Below, piece by piece: positions 63,247-64,000 of a DNA stretch of 64,000 nt; the stretch's first letter is position 1, and the number at the start of each line of letters is the position of its first letter. Below the pieces are notes generated by a model, which was not told where the DNA came from, searched no databases, and worked only from the letters and a program-made list of their open reading frames with translations. This DNA is from Blakeslea trispora. Taxonomy: Eukaryota; Mucoromycota; Mucoromycetes; Mucorales; Choanephoraceae. Location: positions 62,001 to 126,000 of the forward strand of contig JAIWNE010000070.1 in the NCBI GenBank assembly GCA_025331445.1, given 5' to 3'. A program made the position numbers and the translations under genes.

Positions 63247-64000
63247 ATGACTGCACGCTTAGGCTCTCCTCCATTGCTACCCAATGACGGTATAGAAAAA
63301 CTATCCATTTCCACTGCTGAAACAGCTCCTGCTGATAAGAAGATCCAAACTACTCCTCCAAAAACACCACCAAGTGAAATTGCTAATCCATTGGGGAATG
63401 AACATCATAGAGGTCAAACAAGATTGGTAAACCAAGGCGAATTCGAACCAGAGCAACACTTTTACCCACGCGTATTGAATGCCCAGATTCACCCTCTTAT
63501 ACAATCCTTTTTCACATTGGGAAATGAACGTATCATTGCTCGTTACACTCACTTAAATCCTCAAGTCAAGGCAGAAGATTTAAAGGAAATCTTGTCGTAT
63601 TCTCCCAAACATTTCCAATGGGCAGGTAAAGTTTATCCATCTCTTTTATTTTTATTTTTTTGCTGTTGTATTTATATAATGACCTTCCCATATAGGCTCG
63701 GATCTGTTCAACGTCACCACTGCTTCCGGTCATCGTCAAATGATCGTGATTGAAACAAACTCTTGTCCTTCCGGCCAAAAGTCTATGCCCCTTTTGTCTG
63801 AAACAGATGAACACAACGAACAAGGCGGTTATCGTAACGTAATCCAATCGGCCTTTCAAGATCAATTATCAAAGGCAGATCCTTCTTTAGGTGGATTGGC
63901 TGTTATTTGTGATAAGAACATGATGGAATCTAGTGGTTATGCTGCTGTGCTGGCTGATGTTGCCAAAGAACATGTTTGGTTAGCTGAATGGCATGTAGAT
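63247..64000 (+). CDS. Conserved uncharacterised protein, 5' part (runs off right edge)
   Basis: Exon 1 is 63247-63625 and exon 2 starts at 63696 and continues past the window. The N-terminal 60 residues are disordered (MTARLGSPPLLPNDGIEKLS). A structured region then begins with EPEQHFYPRVLNAQIHPLIQ, FTLGNERIIARYTHLNPQV, SPKHFQWAGSDLFNVTTASG and RQMIVIETNSCPSGQKSMPL. The ETNSCPSGQKSMP block looks catalytic or ligand-binding and recalls the Glu-x-Asn element of ATP-grasp enzymes, but I cannot assign a family from this half. A CT-rich leader lies directly upstream of the ATG. Confidence 0.8.

Overview
The window is nuclear DNA of a filamentous fungus, most likely an early-diverging one of the Mucoromycota (a Rhizopus- or Mucor-like member of the Mucorales). 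The reasons are AT-rich DNA with long A/T and GA/CT tracts, many short GT-AG introns (about 45-75 nt) with TAAC/TAAT-type branch sites, compact genes, and a gene set that includes factors missing from budding yeast (RFWD3, a NELF-C/D homologue, a DGCR6-family protein). The species assignment is inference. I saw no CRISPR, operon, phage or plasmid features and no convincing tRNA or rRNA gene. Exon coordinates come from reading frame plus splice sites. For most multi-exon genes the summed exon length was checked to be a multiple of three.

Layout. 0-8 kb: an EI24-type membrane protein running off the left edge (-), dolichyl-diphosphatase (+), RFWD3-type E3 ligase (+), VPS52 (+, starting 17 nt after the RFWD3 stop), and mitochondrial ribosomal protein mL38 (-). 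8.5-16.5 kb: a disordered protein with a PP1-docking motif (-), a gene-poor stretch holding a MITE-like inverted-repeat element (about 12.63-13.13 kb), a RING E3 ligase with an acidic tail (-), a small RPA1-like zinc-ribbon protein (-), and an unresolved 0.8-kb stretch. 16.5-24.3 kb: long-chain alcohol oxidase (+), a bHLH factor (+), complex I 30-kDa subunit (-), and a small acidic secreted protein (-). 24.3-30.9 kb: 6.6 kb with no gene I can support, with two patches of odd composition that may be mobile-element relics.

30.9-41.6 kb: a divergent cystathionine beta-synthase-like gene whose frame is rescued only by a GC-AG intron, a DGCR6-family gene and casein kinase II beta (all +, closely spaced), then the CCR4-NOT scaffold NOT1 (-). 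NOT1 carries a roughly 420-bp CAA/CAG array encoding about 139 glutamines that contains exactly one extra base. 43.5-53 kb: SNX8/Mvp1 sorting nexin (+), a Sec2-type Rab GEF (+), a 573-residue disordered protein (-), and NELF-C/D (-), whose first coding exon is only the ATG. 53.8-64 kb: a protein resembling bacterial RNase P protein RnpA (+), a cytochrome b5-acyl-CoA dehydrogenase fusion (+), TRS120/TRAPPC9 (-, 12 exons), a 2.4-kb spacer with a GA/CT hairpin, and the 5' part of an uncharacterised conserved gene (+).

The genes are mostly unrelated housekeeping functions: membrane traffic (VPS52, SNX8, Sec2-like, TRS120), mRNA and transcription control (NOT1, NELF-C/D, bHLH), mitochondria (mL38, NDUFS3, possibly RnpA-like), ubiquitin and DNA repair (RFWD3, RING protein, RPA-like), and lipid metabolism (alcohol oxidase, b5-ACAD, dolichyl-diphosphatase). 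The items most worth following are the RnpA-like protein, the fungal NELF-C/D, the NOT1 polyQ array with its frame break, and the CBS-like enzyme with an altered PLP loop.
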